Assembly: GCF_024979315.1 (NCBI RefSeq) | Contig: NZ_JANLCK010000002.1 | Location: forward strand, 124,001 to 188,000 | Direction of reading: 5' to 3' | From: Herbiconiux oxytropis | GTDB lineage: Bacteria > Actinomycetota > Actinomycetes > Actinomycetales > Microbacteriaceae | DNA length: 64,000 nt | Shown: one piece after another, positions 18,703-28,330 of the stretch | Layout of the letters: each line of letters begins with the position of its first letter | How positions within the stretch are numbered: the first letter of the stretch is position 1 | Translations under genes and position numbers: made by a program | Notes under the pieces: generated by a model | Databases searched by the model: none | Told to the model about the DNA's origin: nothing | The model's input: the letters and a program-made list of their open reading frames with translations, nothing else

Positions 18703-18754
18703 CGGGGAGTTCTCCCCATTGCCGCCCCACCCCGGGGCTCGGCACAGTAGCGAC

Positions 18755-19261
18755 ATGGACAGCAACCTGCTCGGACTCATCGTCATCGGATTCCTCGTCG
18801 TCGTGATCGGCCTGGCCTCGTTCCGGGTCTGGGCGAGGCGCAAGCTCCGCTCCACGTCGGCCGAGCGCAGGGTCACGGCGGTGCCCGAGATGCTCGCCGA
18901 GTTCGGCCGCTCCGTGGTGCTCGGCACCGACCCGGCCACGGCGCAGAAGCTCATCACGAACCTGCCCAAGCGCCGGGCCAAGGAGCTCCGGCCCGGGGTG
19001 TGGGGCCTCAACTACGTCTCGGCCGACGACGTGGTGATCGAGGTGCGGCCGGCGGGCGAGGGATCCGAGGTGCTCGTGACCTCGCTGCGGGAGCACTTCG
19101 GGTTCCCCCAGGGGCTGTCGTACTGGACCGCCTTCGCCGAGAAGCTCGAACACGCCGCCGCAGCGGCGTCGATCACCTCCACCCGTGGGTTCCACACCCT
19201 GCATGCCGCACCGGCCAAGCCCGACACCCTCGACGACGGGCGCTGGGTCATCGCGGCCTGA
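18755..19261 (+). CDS. Single-pass membrane protein of unknown function
   Basis: Protein of 168 residues starting MDSNLLGLIVIGFLVVVIGL, a clear N-terminal transmembrane helix followed by a basic stop-transfer segment (RVWARRKLR). The remaining 130 residues are a soluble, probably cytoplasmic domain without a recognised motif. An upstream in-frame start at 18719 would add 12 residues before the helix and is less likely. It follows the DUF4097 gene and may belong to the same transcription unit. Confidence 0.6.
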   Translation: MDSNLLGLIVIGFLVVVIGLASFRVWARRKLRSTSAERRVTAVPEMLAEFGRSVVLGTDPATAQKLITNLPKRRAKELRPGVWGLNYVSADDVVIEVRPAGEGSEVLVTSLREHFGFPQGLSYWTAFAEKLEHAAAAASITSTRGFHTLHAAPAKPDTLDDGRWVIAA

Positions 19262-19320
19262 GCCCCGAGCGGCGGCCGGCCCACGAGGCGCGGCCCGCCG
19301 GAACACGGCAGACTCGGGTG

Positions 19321-20229
19321 GTGAGCACCCCAGACGGCCCCGCCCCCTCCTCCCGGGGCCGCACGGTCGCCGGATCCGTCACCCAGCTCGGCACGAGCGT
19401 GAGCGTCAATCTCGGGTCGGCGCTCGCGGGCCTCGTCATCCCGGTCGTGGGCGCGTTCGTGGTGGTCGCCGCGCGCCAGCTCGTCATGGCCGCCGTGGTG
19501 CTGCCGATCTACCGCCCGAAGCGCGCCCACCTCACGCTTCGCCGGCTCTGGCCGGCGCTCCTCCTCGGCGTCGCGATGGCGGTCATGAACCTCTCCTTCT
19601 ACGAGGCCGTGCACCTCCTCGGGCTCGGCATCGCCGCCACGATCGAGTTCCTGGGCCCGCTCGCGGTGGCCCTCGTCGCCTCGCGGCGGGCGCTCGACGT
19701 GGTCTGCGCGCTCGTGGCGGCGGCCGGGGTCTTCACCCTCACGGGCTTCGACGGCACCATGAACGTCTGGGGCGTCGTGCTCGCGCTCACCGCGGCGGGC
19801 GCGTGGGCTGCCTACATCCTGCTCACCCGGCGGGTCGCGCTGCGGCTGCCCGGGCTCGAGGGGCTCACGGTCGCCACAGTGGTGAGCCTCGCGCTGCTGC
19901 TGCCGATCGCGTTCTGGACCCTCGACGTCGGGGCGATCGACTGGCGCGTGCTCGGCATCCTCGTGGGCGTCGGCGTGCTCTCCTCGGCCATCCCGTACAG
20001 CCTCGACACCTTCGTGCTCCGCCGCATCACCCCGCGCCTCTACGCCATCATCACGGCCTCGGGCCCGGTGGTGGCCGCGATCTTCGGCGTCCTCATCCTC
20101 GGCGAGCACCTCACGGTGGTGGAGGTCGTCGCGATCGCGGTGGTCTGCATCGCGGCCGCCACCGCCATCGCCAGCCAGCGCGACCGCCCGAGGCCGCCGC
20201 TTGAGCAGGTGGCCGAGTCGACCCCCTGA
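19321..20229 (+). CDS. EamA/RhtA-type drug/metabolite exporter
   Basis: Inner-membrane protein of 302 residues with ten predicted helices in two EamA repeats. The second repeat ends in the characteristic IITASGPVVAAIFGVLILGEHLTVVE. RhtA-like members export homoserine and threonine; the substrate here is unknown. The start is GTG at 19321, with a second GTG immediately upstream at 19318. The adjacent tryptophan-degradation operon begins 50 bp later but has its own promoter-like sequence. Confidence 0.88.
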   Translation: MSTPDGPAPSSRGRTVAGSVTQLGTSVSVNLGSALAGLVIPVVGAFVVVAARQLVMAAVVLPIYRPKRAHLTLRRLWPALLLGVAMAVMNLSFYEAVHLLGLGIAATIEFLGPLAVALVASRRALDVVCALVAAAGVFTLTGFDGTMNVWGVVLALTAAGAWAAYILLTRRVALRLPGLEGLTVATVVSLALLLPIAFWTLDVGAIDWRVLGILVGVGVLSSAIPYSLDTFVLRRITPRLYAIITASGPVVAAIFGVLILGEHLTVVEVVAIAVVCIAAATAIASQRDRPRPPLEQVAESTP

Positions 20230-20242
20230 TCATCCCGAGGTC

Positions 20243-20271
20243 TATGTCACAGTCCTGACGCGCGCTATGAT
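20243..20271 (+). promoter_or_regulatory. Promoter of the tryptophan catabolism operon
   Basis: A strong TATGAT -10 hexamer (20266-20271) lies eight bases before the ATG of tryptophan dioxygenase, with TATGTC at 20243-20248 as a weak -35 at 17 bp. No Shine-Dalgarno is present, so the message is probably leaderless or has a very short leader. Confidence 0.45.
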
Positions 20272-20279
20272 CCTGAATC

Positions 20280-21134
20280 ATGAGCACCGATGACAACACG
20301 AGGCCGCTCGAGGCCGGTATCGTCACTGACTTCAGCACACGGATGTCGTACGGCTCCTACCTCGCGCTCGACGAGCTGCTGGACCTCCAGCGGCCGGTGA
20401 GCGTTCCGGAGCACCACGACGAGCTGCTGTTCATCATCCAGCACCAGACGAGCGAGCTCTGGCTGAAGCTCATGCTGCACGAGCTGCGGAGCGCGCAGAT
20501 CTGCCTCCGCGACGACGACATCGGCACGGCCCTGAAGCGGATCGCCCGGATCAAGCACATCCAGGAGACCCTCACCCAGCAGTGGTCGGTGCTCGCCACC
20601 CTCACGCCGACCGAGTACTCCGAGTTCCGCGGCTTCCTGGCGAACTCCTCCGGCTTCCAGTCGCACCAGTACCGAGCGATCGAGTTCATCCTCGGCAACA
20701 AGAACGAGAAGATGCTCTCGGTCTTCGAGGCCGACCCGACCGCCCAGGCCGAGCTGCGGGAGCTCCTCGAGGCGCCGAGCCTCTACGACGAGTTCCTCCG
20801 CTACCTCGCGCGCCAGGGCTTCGACGTGCCGGCGAGCCTGCTCGAGCGCGACGTCACGAAGGCGCACGTCTTCACCCCCGAGCTCGTGCCGGTCTTCACG
20901 ACCATCTACACCTCGGCCACCGACAACTGGCGGGTCTACGAGGCCTGCGAGGAGCTCGTCGACCTCGAGGACAACTTCCAGTTCTGGCGGTTCCGGCACC
21001 TCCGCACGGTGCAGCGCACGATCGGCATGAAGACCGGCACGGGCGGCTCCAGCGGTGCCGAGTTCCTGCAGCGCGCCCTCAACCTCACCTTCTTCCCCGA
21101 GCTGTTCGCCGTGCGCACCGAGATCGGGGTCTGA
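20280..21134 (+). CDS. kynA: Tryptophan 2,3-dioxygenase
   Basis: Cytoplasmic haem enzyme of 284 residues that opens the indole ring of L-tryptophan with O2 to give N-formylkynurenine. Family motifs are clear: [15 protein letters not shown] near the start, the substrate and haem pocket [19 protein letters not shown], the [12 protein letters not shown] helix, and [21 protein letters not shown] with the C-terminal TFFPELF. The size is typical. First gene of a five-gene coupled operon; the next gene starts five bases after the stop. Confidence 0.97.
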   Translation: MSTDDNTRPLEAGIVTDFSTRMSYGSYLALDELLDLQRPVSVPEHHDELLFIIQHQTSELWLKLMLHELRSAQICLRDDDIGTALKRIARIKHIQETLTQQWSVLATLTPTEYSEFRGFLANSSGFQSHQYRAIEFILGNKNEKMLSVFEADPTAQAELRELLEAPSLYDEFLRYLARQGFDVPASLLERDVTKAHVFTPELVPVFTTIYTSATDNWRVYEACEELVDLEDNFQFWRFRHLRTVQRTIGMKTGTGGSSGAEFLQRALNLTFFPELFAVRTEIGV

Positions 21135-21139
21135 GCGCG

Positions 21140-22189
21140 GTGGGAGACGGTTGCTTCGCGGTGGCGGATGCGTGGGCCGACGGCTGGCGCGGTCCCTCGC
21201 TCGTGCAGGTCGCCGGAGGCGTCGCCTCGATCGTCGAGACGGCACCTCCCGGCGGCGTGGACGGGACCCTCGATGCCGCGATCCTGCCCGGGTTCACCGA
21301 CTCGCACGTGCACCTCGGCCTGATCGATGCGGATGCGCTCGTTCCGGGCGGGATCGCCCGAGTGCTCGATCTCGGCGGGGATCCGACGGCGCTGTCGGCG
21401 CGCGCAGCCCGGTCGGCGGGCGAGAACGCGAGCGGCGACCCCGCGCTCGAGGTCGAGTACGCCGGCGCGTTCCTGACGGCCACGGGCGGTTACCCCAGCA
21501 CCCGCAGCTGGGCCGACCCCGCCGCCGTGCGCGAGCTGGCCTCGGTCGAGGATGCGATCGCGGCGGTCGGCGAGATGCACGGCTTCGGCGCCCACGTGAT
21601 CAAGCTCGCCCTGCACGACGACGAGGCCGTGCTCGACGGCGACATCTCGAGGGCCGTGGTGGCCTCCGCTCACGAGCTCGGCCTGCCGGTCGTCGCCCAC
21701 GTCGAGGGGCGGGGCTCGGCCGCCCGGGCCGCCGACGCCGGGGTCGACCTGCTGGCGCACACCCCGTGGAGCGAACGCCTCCCCGACGCCCTCGTCGATG
21801 CCATGGCGACGCGGATGCGCTGGGTCTCGACCCTCGACATCCACGGCTGGGGTGAGCGCACCGACGACTTCGAGGTCGCACGCGACAACCTGGCGCGCTT
21901 CCACCGTGCCGGCGGCGAGGTGCTCTACGGCACCGATCTCGGCAACGGACCGCTGCCCACCGGCATCAATGAGCGCGAGCTCTTGGCCCTCGTCGACGCG
22001 GGCCTCGGTGCCGACGCCCTCGTGGGGTCGCTGGCCCGCCCGCGATCCGGCACTCGCCCCGGTGCACGCCCGGGCGGCCTGATCTCGATCATCCCGACCC
22101 CACGCCCCCGCGAGCTCGGCGGCCTCGCCGCATGGCTCGCCACCGCTCAGGCCGTTCCGGCCACAGAGATCCAGGAGATGACCTCATGA
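21140..22189 (+). CDS. Metal-dependent amidohydrolase, candidate N-formylkynurenine formamidase
   Basis: TIM-barrel amidohydrolase of 349 residues. The metal ligands are recognisable: the HxH pair in FTDSHVHLG, a Lys in HVIKLALHDD, His in VVAHVEG and LAHTPW, and the Asp in LYGTDLGN. Its place between tryptophan dioxygenase and kynureninase is exactly where N-formylkynurenine formamidase is needed, and no KynB cyclase-like or AFMID-like hydrolase is encoded nearby. I therefore infer that it does this step; it could instead act on another amide. The GTG at 21140 gives a sensible N-terminus, and the stop overlaps kynureninase (ATGA). Confidence 0.75.
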   Translation: MGDGCFAVADAWADGWRGPSLVQVAGGVASIVETAPPGGVDGTLDAAILPGFTDSHVHLGLIDADALVPGGIARVLDLGGDPTALSARAARSAGENASGDPALEVEYAGAFLTATGGYPSTRSWADPAAVRELASVEDAIAAVGEMHGFGAHVIKLALHDDEAVLDGDISRAVVASAHELGLPVVAHVEGRGSAARAADAGVDLLAHTPWSERLPDALVDAMATRMRWVSTLDIHGWGERTDDFEVARDNLARFHRAGGEVLYGTDLGNGPLPTGINERELLALVDAGLGADALVGSLARPRSGTRPGARPGGLISIIPTPRPRELGGLAAWLATAQAVPATEIQEMTS

Positions 22190-23508
22190 CCACCGCGACA
22201 CCCGCATCCGCCGCCACGGCCACGGCCGAAGGCGCAGGCCGCGCCACGGGGCCCTCGGCGGAGGAACTCGACGGCACGGATCCACTGGCCCGTTTCCGGG
22301 ACCGCTTCCTCCCGGCAGACGGCGTGGTCGCCTACCTCGACGGCAACTCGCTCGGGCGCCCGCTCCGGCAGACCGGTGCCGACTTCGCCGACGTCGTGGC
22401 GGGAGAGTGGGGCACCCGCCTGATCCGCTCGTGGGACGAGCGCTGGCTCGACCTGCCGCTCGGCCTCGGCGACCGGATCGCCGCCTCGACCCTCGGTGCG
22501 GCTCCCGGCCAGACCGTGGTCGCCGACTCCACCACCGTGCTGCTCTACAAGATGATGCGCGCCGCGGTGGCCGCGCGGCCGGGTCGCACGCGCATCCTCA
22601 TGGACGACGACAACTTCCCCACCGACCGTTTCATCGCCGAGGGCATCGCGCGGGAGTGCGGCCTCGAGCTGCAGTGGATCCCGGTCGACAAGGCGGCCGG
22701 GATCACCATCGACCTGATCGACGAGGCCCTCACGGCGGCCTCGGGCGAGGCGTTCGGCGACCGGGTCGCGCTCGTCGTGCTCAGCCACGTCTCGTACCGC
22801 TCCGGCCACCTGGCCGACGTGGCCGCCATCACGGCGCGCGTGCACGACGCGGGCGCGCTCGTGCTCTGGGATCTCTGCCACTCCGCGGGGTCGGCGCCGA
22901 TCGAGCTCGATGCCTGGAACGTCGACATCGCCGTGGGCTGCACCTACAAGTACCTCAACGGCGGCCCGGGCTCGCCCGCCTTCGCCTACGTGGCGAGCGC
23001 CCTGCAGAACGAGCTCGACCAGCCCATCCAGGGCTGGATGGGGGCGAGCGACATCTTCGCCATGGCCGAGGGCTACGTGCCGGCGAAGGGCATGCGCCGC
23101 TTCATCAGCGGCACTCCCCCCATTCTGGGCATGCTCCCGATGCAGGGCATGCTCGAGCTCATCGAGGAGGCGGGGATGCCCGCCATCCGCCAGAAGTCGA
23201 TCGCGCTCACCGAGTACACGATCCGGATCGTCGACGACCTGCTGACGCCGTTCGGCGTGCAGGTCGCGAGCCCCCGCGACAGCGGCGAGCGCGGCAGCCA
23301 CGTCACCATCCGGCACCCACGCTTCAAGGCCGTGACCGCCGAGCTGTGGAAGCGCGGGATCATCCCGGACTTCCGCAACCCCGACGGCCTCCGGCTCGGG
23401 CTCTCGCCGCTCAGCACCTCCTTCGGCGAGGTTCTCGTGGCGGTCGAGGCGATCCGCGACATCCTCGCCGACACGGAATCCGCAGCGGAAGCCGGCCCCG
23501 GGCGGTGA
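22186..23508 (+). CDS. kynU: Kynureninase
   Basis: PLP enzyme of 440 residues that cleaves kynurenine to anthranilate and alanine. The fold-type I features are present: YLDGNSLGRP near residue 48, SHVSYRSGHLADVAAI, the cofactor Asp/His in LWDLCHSAG, and the Schiff-base Lys255 in VGCTYKYLNGGPGSPAF. The ATG at 22186 overlaps the amidohydrolase stop and gives a 30-residue Ala/Thr-rich lead before the family starts; an upstream in-frame ATG at 22132 lies within the previous gene and is rejected. The downstream PaaX-type gene overlaps by four bases. Confidence 0.95.
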   Translation: MTTATPASAATATAEGAGRATGPSAEELDGTDPLARFRDRFLPADGVVAYLDGNSLGRPLRQTGADFADVVAGEWGTRLIRSWDERWLDLPLGLGDRIAASTLGAAPGQTVVADSTTVLLYKMMRAAVAARPGRTRILMDDDNFPTDRFIAEGIARECGLELQWIPVDKAAGITIDLIDEALTAASGEAFGDRVALVVLSHVSYRSGHLADVAAITARVHDAGALVLWDLCHSAGSAPIELDAWNVDIAVGCTYKYLNGGPGSPAFAYVASALQNELDQPIQGWMGASDIFAMAEGYVPAKGMRRFISGTPPILGMLPMQGMLELIEEAGMPAIRQKSIALTEYTIRIVDDLLTPFGVQVASPRDSGERGSHVTIRHPRFKAVTAELWKRGIIPDFRNPDGLRLGLSPLSTSFGEVLVAVEAIRDILADTESAAEAGPGR

Positions 23509-24353
23509 GCCACATCCTGGATGACATGGACTCCCGCCCCGGGAGCACCACGTCACTCATCCGCACCGTGATCGGGCTCTACCTCCGGCGAGCGGGCGGC
23601 TGGATCTCGATCGCCGACCTGATCGAGGTCATGGAGCAGCTCGACGTCTCGGCACCCCTCACCCGCACCGCGGTCGTGCGGCTGAAGAAGAAGGGGCTGC
23701 TCGTGCCGCACTCCCGCGACAAGGTGAGCGGCTACTCCCTCGCCCCCGAGGCGGAGGCGATGCTCGGCAAGGGCGACCGGCGGATCTTCTCGGCCAGGCA
23801 CATGCAGCCGGACGACCCGTGGTGCGTCATCTCGTTCTCACTGCCCGAGGAGCTCCGGCACGTGCGGCACCAGCTGAGGCGCCGGCTGTACTGGATCGGC
23901 GGGGGGATGATCTCGCCCGCGCTCTGGATCTGCCCCGACTTCCTCGCCGACGAGGTCGAGGACATCCTGAACGACCTCGACATCCGCCGCCATGCGACCC
24001 TTCTGCGCACCGAGCGCCCGCGGGTCGCAGGCGAGCTGTCGGATGCGATCGCCGAGTGGTGGGATCTCTCCGCGCTCCAGACGCTGCACCGCGAGGTCGC
24101 CGCCGAGCTCTCGGCGCTCCTCGCCGACGGCACCGCCCCGACCGATGCCGTGGCCTTCGCGCGGTACATCCGCGGTGTCGACACCTGGCGGATCATCCCC
24201 TACATCGATCCGGGCCTGCCCTCCGACCTCCTGCCGGCCGACTGGCCGGGCGAGGAGACCACGGCACTGTTCTCCGCCATCTCGACCACCTACGCCGACG
24301 CGGGCTGGGACTACGTCCGCTCCGTGGTGGGCGTCCTGGAGGAGACGACATGA
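23505..24353 (+). CDS. PaaX-family transcriptional regulator
   Basis: Regulator of 282 residues with an N-terminal winged helix (SIADLIEVMEQLDVSAPLTRTAVVRLKKKGLL) and the PaaX core and C-terminal dimer region (about 90-280) including WCVISFSLPEE and RRRLYWIGGG. PaaX repressors of phenylacetate catabolism respond to an aryl-CoA thioester. Here the regulator is locked into a tryptophan-to-anthranilate operon, so kynurenine, anthranilate or an anthraniloyl-CoA could be the effector (inference). The GTG at 23505 overlaps the kynureninase stop; ATG at 23526 is an equally possible start. Confidence 0.88.
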   Translation: MSHILDDMDSRPGSTTSLIRTVIGLYLRRAGGWISIADLIEVMEQLDVSAPLTRTAVVRLKKKGLLVPHSRDKVSGYSLAPEAEAMLGKGDRRIFSARHMQPDDPWCVISFSLPEELRHVRHQLRRRLYWIGGGMISPALWICPDFLADEVEDILNDLDIRRHATLLRTERPRVAGELSDAIAEWWDLSALQTLHREVAAELSALLADGTAPTDAVAFARYIRGVDTWRIIPYIDPGLPSDLLPADWPGEETTALFSAISTTYADAGWDYVRSVVGVLEETT

Positions 24354-24709
24354 CCCTGCTGCCCGACCGCGACTCCGTCCGCGCCTTCCTCGAGGAGTCC
24401 TACCGGCCGGAGAGCCCCCGGATGCAGGTGATGCTCGGCTCGCCGATCCCGGAGATCGTCGAGGAGGAGGCCGTGAGGATCGTGACGGCGAAAGGGCTCG
24501 TTCCGGATCGCCGCCTCAACCGACTGCAGTCCAGGCCCGGCGAGTCGGCCCTCCGCACCGACGACGTCGTGGACTTCTTCCAGCGCTACGGCCACGAGTA
24601 CTGTGCAGCCCTCTTCCCCCTCTCCGGCGGGCTCGATCGGGACCGGATCGCGGCGGCGGCGGCCGCCGAGGGCATCGACGTGGGATGGACCGACAACGAT
24701 CTGACGTAA
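24350..24709 (+). CDS. Orphan 119-residue protein coupled to the PaaX-type gene
   Basis: Small acidic soluble protein that I do not recognise. It has no membrane segment or cysteine cluster (one Cys). Its ATG overlaps the regulator stop (ATGA), so it is translated with the tryptophan operon. The sequence is mostly helical in appearance (PEIVEEEAVRIVTAKGL, DVVDFFQRYGHEYC) and ends in DVGWTDNDLT. It may be a cofactor, inhibitor or partner for the regulator or the amidohydrolase; nothing in the sequence decides this. Confidence 0.7.
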   Translation: MTLLPDRDSVRAFLEESYRPESPRMQVMLGSPIPEIVEEEAVRIVTAKGLVPDRRLNRLQSRPGESALRTDDVVDFFQRYGHEYCAALFPLSGGLDRDRIAAAAAAEGIDVGWTDNDLT

Positions 24710-24712
24710 TCT

Positions 24713-24724
24713 TGACGCAAGTCA
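24713..24724. promoter_or_regulatory. TGAC-N4-GTCA inverted repeat upstream of the amino-acid-type importer
   Basis: A perfect TGAC/GTCA dyad with a four-base centre lies three bases after the 119-residue gene and about 135 bp before the binding-protein gene. A second TGACG occurs just upstream at 24702. It could be an operator for the local PaaX-type regulator. The surrounding 150-bp gap (24710-24860) holds the importer promoter, which I could not define. Confidence 0.3.
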
Positions 24725-24860
24725 GCAAAAAGAAACATGACCGTAATACGAGGAGCGAACTGGCGACATATTCGGGGGCTAGAAAGGGATGCGGGGAACG
24801 TTCTCCCCGGCACAGTGCACCGTCAGCAATGTCTTCATCCCTCGACTCCAAGGACATCCA

Positions 24861-25835
24861 TTGAGCACTCCGCACCTCTTGCCCCCGACCGTCACGAAGT
24901 TCGCAGTCGCGGCGGTCGCGGTGGCCACCCTCGCGGGCCTTGCCGCGTGCAGCACCGGCAGCGATGCCGGCACGCCCGCCGCCACCGAGGCCGCGGCCTC
25001 GTTCGACCAGGCCCTCTTCGACGAGCTGCCCGCCGCCAACCAGGAGTCCAAGGCGGTCTCGTTCGGCGCCCTCTGGGAGAACCCGCCCATGGTGAACGTC
25101 TCGGTCGATGACTCCACCGTGCCCATCGGCCTCGCCCCCGAGCTCGCCGCGGCCCTCGGTGACGTGCTCGGCGTCACCCCCGAGTGGCAGAACCTGCAGT
25201 GGCCGGCGCAGCTTCCCGGCGTGCAGAGCGGCAACGTCGACGCGCTCCTCGGGCAGGTCAGCGTCACGGCCGAGCGCGAGGTCGGCGTCGTCGACCTGAT
25301 CCCCTTCTACCGCGGCACGTACTCGATCCTCGTTCCGGCCGGGAACCCGGAGGACCTCGACTCCCTCGCGAGCGGCTGCGGTCTCACCCTCGGCGGCGGG
25401 GTCGGCTCCACCGTCTCGGCCATGATCACCGCTGCGAGCGACGCCTGTGTGGCCGAAGGCGAACCCGCCATCTCGGTGGCGGAGTACCCGAACGCGCAGA
25501 ACGCCGTCAGCGCCGTGCAGGCCGGCACGATCGACGGCTGGGTCGACGGCACCGCCAACCAGCTCGCCGCAGTCGAGGCCCTGCCCGACGCGTTCGCCGC
25601 CGTCGAGATCCCGGTCGCCGAGTCCGAGGTCGCCGACCCCGGACTCCTGGGCATCGCCGTAGCGAAGTCGAACCCCGAGCTGTCGACGGCCCTCGCCGAC
25701 GCACTGAAGGTGATCATCGAGAACGGCACCTACGAGGAGATCCTCGCGGGCTACGGCCTCGAGTCTTCCGCCCTCACGGCCGACGAGGTCGTCATCAACC
25801 CGCTGAGCGGCACTCCGGTCGGCGAGACCGAGTAG
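24861..25835 (+). CDS. Polar amino acid-type ABC importer, substrate-binding lipoprotein
   Basis: Lipoprotein of 324 residues with a basic/hydrophobic signal and lipobox LAGLAAC (Cys30), followed by a class F (family 3) periplasmic-binding fold. The domain halves contain PIGLAPELAAALGDVLG and VDALLGQVSVTAERE. Such proteins deliver amino acids or small charged solutes to the permease. TTG at 24861 is chosen because AAGGA sits six bases upstream; a longer reading from ATG at 24789 adds a segment that spoils the signal peptide. It is the first gene of the importer/oxidation cluster. A strong stem-loop follows the stop. Confidence 0.88.
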   Translation: MSTPHLLPPTVTKFAVAAVAVATLAGLAACSTGSDAGTPAATEAAASFDQALFDELPAANQESKAVSFGALWENPPMVNVSVDDSTVPIGLAPELAAALGDVLGVTPEWQNLQWPAQLPGVQSGNVDALLGQVSVTAEREVGVVDLIPFYRGTYSILVPAGNPEDLDSLASGCGLTLGGGVGSTVSAMITAASDACVAEGEPAISVAEYPNAQNAVSAVQAGTIDGWVDGTANQLAAVEALPDAFAAVEIPVAESEVADPGLLGIAVAKSNPELSTALADALKVIIENGTYEEILAGYGLESSALTADEVVINPLSGTPVGETE

Positions 25836-25839
25836 CACC

Positions 25840-25872
25840 GACGGGCGGGGTGGCTCCGGCCTCCCGCCCGTC
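25840..25872 (+). terminator. Stem-loop between binding-protein and permease genes
   Basis: GACGGGCGGG (25840-25849) pairs perfectly with CCCGCCCGTC (25863-25872) across a 13-base loop. It begins five bases after the binding-protein stop and lacks a T tract. Placed inside the operon, it would protect the upstream mRNA or attenuate the permease genes. Confidence 0.65.
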
Positions 25873-25904
25873 CCTTCCGGGTCGATCGACGAGGAGACGA
25901 CGAG

Positions 25905-26734
25905 TTGTCTGAAGTGGGCAGGAATCTGATGGTGGTGCCCGTGCGCCACTACGGCCGCATGATCTTCGCGGTCATCGTGGTGCTGGCGGTGATCGGCACC
26001 GTCTACAGCATCGCGACCAATCCGAACTTCGAGTGGTCGGTGGTGGCCGAGTTCCTCTTCAGCCCCAGCATCCTGCGGGGGCTCGGGTCGACGCTCGTCA
26101 TCACGATCGTCTCGATGGTGATCGCGGTCGTGCTGGCGGTCGTGATCGCCGTCATGCGGATCTCGCCGAGCCGTATCATCAGCTCGGTCGCGGCGTTCTA
26201 CGTCTTCGTCTTCCGCGGCATCCCGCTGATCGTGCTGCTCATCCTGCTCGGCAACCTCGGGCTCTTCCTCAAGTCGATCACCATCGGCATCCCGGGCACC
26301 CAGGTCGTGCTCATCGACGTGCCGATCTCCGAGGTGATCACGCCGTTCGTCGCGTCGGTCGCCGGGCTCTCGCTCGCGGGGGCGGCCTACATGGCGGAGA
26401 TCGTGCGCTCGGGACTGCTCGCCATCGGGCGCGGCCAGCGCGAGGCGGCGAAGGCCCTGGGACTCACGAGCTCCCGCACACTGCGCTTCATCGTGCTGCC
26501 CCAGGCGCTCCGCGTCATCCTGCCGCCGATGGGCAACGAGTTCATCGGCATGCTCAAGGCGTCGGCCATCGTCTCCGTCATCGCCGGCGGAGACCTGCTG
26601 ACGGTGGCGCAGGGCATCGCCGGCACCAACTACCGCACGATCGAGCTCCTGATCGTGGCCACCATCTGGTACCTGCTCGTGATCATCGTGTTCTCGATCG
26701 GGCAGTACTTCCTCGAGCGACGGACGGCGGAGAA

Positions 26735-26738
<4 letters not shown>
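25905..26738 (+). CDS. ABC transporter permease, polar amino acid type
   Basis: Membrane protein of 277 residues of the HisM/GlnP type, with about five helices and the EAA loop as [37 protein letters not shown] split over residues about 175-210. The start is TTG at 25905, preceded by a GGAG motif. The stop overlaps the ATPase start (ATGA). It forms the channel for the solute captured by the upstream lipoprotein. Confidence 0.93.
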
Positions 26739-27522
<784 letters not shown>

Positions 27523-27526
<4 letters not shown>

Positions 27527-28290
27527 GGGCGGCCACGGGCGAGCTCGCCGGGAGGGTCGCGTTCGTCGCGGGCGGAAGCGGAGCCCTCGGCAGGGCCGTC
27601 GCCGAACGGCTGTCCTCCCTGGGCGCGTCGGTCGCGGTGCACTACCGGTCCTCCCCCGCGCGCGCTGAAGCCGTGGCGGCCGCGCTCGGCGGCCCCACGA
27701 TCGCGGTGGCCGCCGACTGCACCGACCCCGGGGAGGTGGATCGCGCCTTCGCCGAGGTGGAGGCCGCGCTCGGGCCCGTCGACATCCTGGTCAACTGCGC
27801 GCATCCGCCTGACGACAGCCACCCCGGGGTGGCCGAAGCATCTCCGGGGCTGCTCGAACGGCAGCTGGACGGGGTGCGAGGCCATCTCGCCCTCGTGCAG
27901 CGGGCGGTCCCCGGCATGCGCGCGGCCGGCTTCGGGCGGATCGTGTACGTCTCGGGCGCGCTGATGGCCCGCCCCTCGAAGGGCTTCGGACTCTTCGGCG
28001 CCGCGAAGGCCGCCGCGACGACCCTCACGCGCTACCTGGCGCTCGAAGAGGGCGGTCACGGCATCACGGCCAACATCATCGCGCCCGGCCGCATCCTGGA
28101 CCGCGACGACGACAGCGTGCTCGACGAGAGCTTCGAGCAGCTCGCCGACGTGCTGCGCGGTCGCCTGGCACTCCCCGACTGGCCCGACACCCACGAGGTC
28201 GCTACCGTAGCGGCTCTGCTCGTGGGCGAAGCATCCGGACACCTCACCGGGCAGACCCTCTGGGTCACCGGCGGCGAACCGATCGCCTGA
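27523..28290 (+). CDS. SDR-fold protein lacking the catalytic tyrosine
   Basis: Protein of 255 residues with the short-chain dehydrogenase/reductase Rossmann fold. The nucleotide-binding loop AGGSGALG (start of strand 1) and Ser144 and Lys162 are kept, but the active-site YxxxK reads FGAAK, so the tyrosine is Phe158. The NNAG motif is also changed to NCAH (Asn91). A normal hydride-transfer mechanism is therefore doubtful; it may bind a nucleotide without redox turnover or use another acid. GTG at 27523 overlaps the ATPase stop (GTGA). It lies between the importer and the monooxygenase gene, so it should act on the imported compound or a product. Confidence 0.85.
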
Positions 28291-28330
28291 CTTCCCCACT
28301 CACTCGAACTACCGATCAAGGACCAGCGCC

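Noticed and set aside
24712-24749. TTGACG with TAATAC as a promoter pair
   Set aside because: The hexamers are 26 bp apart, too far for a sigma-70-type promoter.
24789-24860. Upstream ATG start for the amino-acid-type binding protein
   Set aside because: It adds 24 residues that disrupt the signal peptide and has its GGG directly against the ATG; TTG at 24861 has a properly spaced AAGGA.
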